Shown piece by piece: positions 7,267 through 7,746 of a DNA stretch of 7,746 bases. The stretch is from assembly GCA_937908275.1 (NCBI GenBank), contig CALERA010000130.1:1-7746 (forward strand). The letters run 5' to 3'. Position 1 is the stretch's first letter, and the number at the start of each line of letters is the position of its first letter. The DNA is from an uncultured Desulfarculaceae bacterium. GTDB lineage: Bacteria; Desulfobacterota; Desulfarculia; Desulfarculales; Desulfarculaceae. Both the position numbers and the translations under genes were made by a program. The notes below the pieces were generated by a model, which was not told where the DNA came from, searched no databases, and worked only from the letters and a program-made list of their open reading frames with translations.

Positions 7267-7412
7267 CCTCCATGCCTTGAAAACCGAACCCTGAACCTGC
7301 ATTCCGCTCCGTGGCTGGGCCACCCGTCCGCTGGCCAGGCTTGGCCCCGGAGGGAGGCCCGCCGAGTCCGCCACCGCACTCCCTGCGGCGGGCACGCGGG
7401 GCAACCACGATT

Positions 7413-7418
7413 GGAGGG
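7413..7418 (+). promoter_or_regulatory. Ribosome binding site of the methyltransferase gene
   Basis: GGAGGG lies eight bases upstream of the GTG at 7427-7429 and supports that non-ATG start. Confidence 0.75.
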
Positions 7419-7426
7419 CGAGCAAA

Positions 7427-7700
7427 GTGATCATCATCGGCGAGAAGATCAACGGCACCCGCAGCACGGTGGCCCGGGCCATCAAGAGCCGGGACGCGGG
7501 CTTCATCCAGGAGTTGGCCCGCTCCCAGGCCCAGGCCGGCGCGCACTTCCTGGACGTCAACGCCGGCACCCACCCCCAAACTGAGCCCCAGGACATCACC
7601 TGGCTGGTGCAAACCATCCAGGCGGTCTGCGACCTGCCCCTGTGCATCGACAGCGCCAACCCCCAGGCCCTGCTGGCCGGCATCCAGGCCGCGGACAAGC
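7427..7700 (+). CDS. Methyltetrahydrofolate:corrinoid methyltransferase (pterin-binding family), N-terminal part only
   Basis: Cytoplasmic enzyme family that moves a methyl group between tetrahydrofolate and the cobalt of a corrinoid protein (AcsE, MtgA and the MetH pterin module). The start is GTG. 91 complete codons are genomic; a usual family member is about 260-290 residues, so roughly the first third is present. Visible hallmarks: the opening IIIGEKING (residues 2-10), LDVNAG at 42-47, and CIDSANPQAL from Cys73 with Asp75 and Asn78. These are the first strands of the dihydropteroate-synthase-like TIM barrel that hold the pterin. The opening is close in kind to AcsE, but the sigma-54 setting with no other Wood-Ljungdahl gene visible fits the MtgA type, which serves demethylation of methylated amines such as betaines. 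Subtype is inference. The frame continues to 7735 only through adapter sequence, adding a false tail ending ASCRERV. Confidence 0.9.
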
Positions 7701-7746
7701 AGATCGGAAGAGCGTCGTGTAGGGAAAGAGTGTAGATCTCGGTGGT
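7701..7746. other. Illumina TruSeq adapter contamination at sequence end
   Basis: From AGATCGGAAGAGCGTCGTGT onward, all 46 bases agree with the reverse complement of the TruSeq universal adapter as I know it, through GATCTCGGTGGT at the end. This is not genomic. It truncates the methyltransferase gene after base 7700 and marks 7746 as a contig end. Confidence 0.97.

Larger units (their letters stand above)
7112..7426. other. Divergent control region between activator and methyltransferase genes
   Basis: This 315-base region has no gene. From left to right it holds the activator's ribosome site, a palindrome at 7160-7175 that overlaps a -10-like hexamer, an AT-rich tract at about 7200-7232, a sigma-54 promoter at 7249-7266, and a GC-rich leader of about 150 bases ending in the methyltransferase ribosome site. 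The AT-rich tract between enhancer candidate and promoter would suit DNA bending, but I found no clean IHF consensus. Confidence 0.7.

Noticed and set aside
82..7294. Several very long open frames on the plus strand opposite the kinase, rhodanese and activator genes
   Set aside because: They lie antisense to genes with clear domains, have Gln/Gly/Leu/Ala-rich composition typical of reverse-strand GC-rich codons, and show no recognisable motif.
7701..7735. C-terminal continuation of the methyltransferase to a stop at 7733-7735
   Set aside because: This stretch is adapter sequence, not genome.

Overview
The window looks like GC-rich bacterial chromosome (by eye about two thirds G+C), with long antisense reading frames on the unused strand. 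It carries three leftward genes and the start of one rightward gene. A sigma-54 activator beside a methyltetrahydrofolate-type methyltransferase, together with a secreted multi-rhodanese protein, suggests an anaerobe with corrinoid C1 metabolism. A deltaproteobacterial sulfate reducer or syntroph (Desulfobacterota, perhaps Desulfarculales-like) would fit, but this is inference from gene content only; no marker gene is present.

Layout: 1-1422 (-) is a membrane sensor histidine kinase of the KinB-like type, cut off at the left edge just after its last ATP-binding glycine motif. Positions 1423-1606 are intergenic, with a very strong hairpin just past the rhodanese stop and a distant 13-nt inverted repeat. 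Positions 1607-3358 (-) encode an exported protein made of four rhodanese folds in an inactive/active/inactive/active order. Positions 3359-3991 are a 633-base gap with no convincing gene but several small inverted repeats. Positions 3992-7111 (-) encode a large sigma-54-dependent activator (winged helix, TPR-like helices, GAF, AAA+ with GAFTGA, Fis-type HTH). Positions 7112-7426 are a divergent control region with a good -24/-12 sigma-54 promoter pointing right and an upstream palindrome. Position 7427 to the right edge (+) is the N-terminal part of a pterin-binding methyltetrahydrofolate:corrinoid methyltransferase.

How it works together: the most coherent story is at the right end. The activator and the methyltransferase are divergent, the methyltransferase has a sigma-54 promoter of the kind such activators need, and a palindrome about 100 bp upstream of the predicted transcription start is a plausible enhancer site. 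It also overlaps a -10-like element of the activator itself. I infer a locally controlled methyl-transfer operon whose remaining genes lie beyond the window. The kinase and the rhodanese protein look like separate transcription units.

Assembly warning: the last 46 bases (7701-7746) match the Illumina TruSeq adapter, not the genome. The real sequence ends at 7700, and any protein tail read past that point is artificial.
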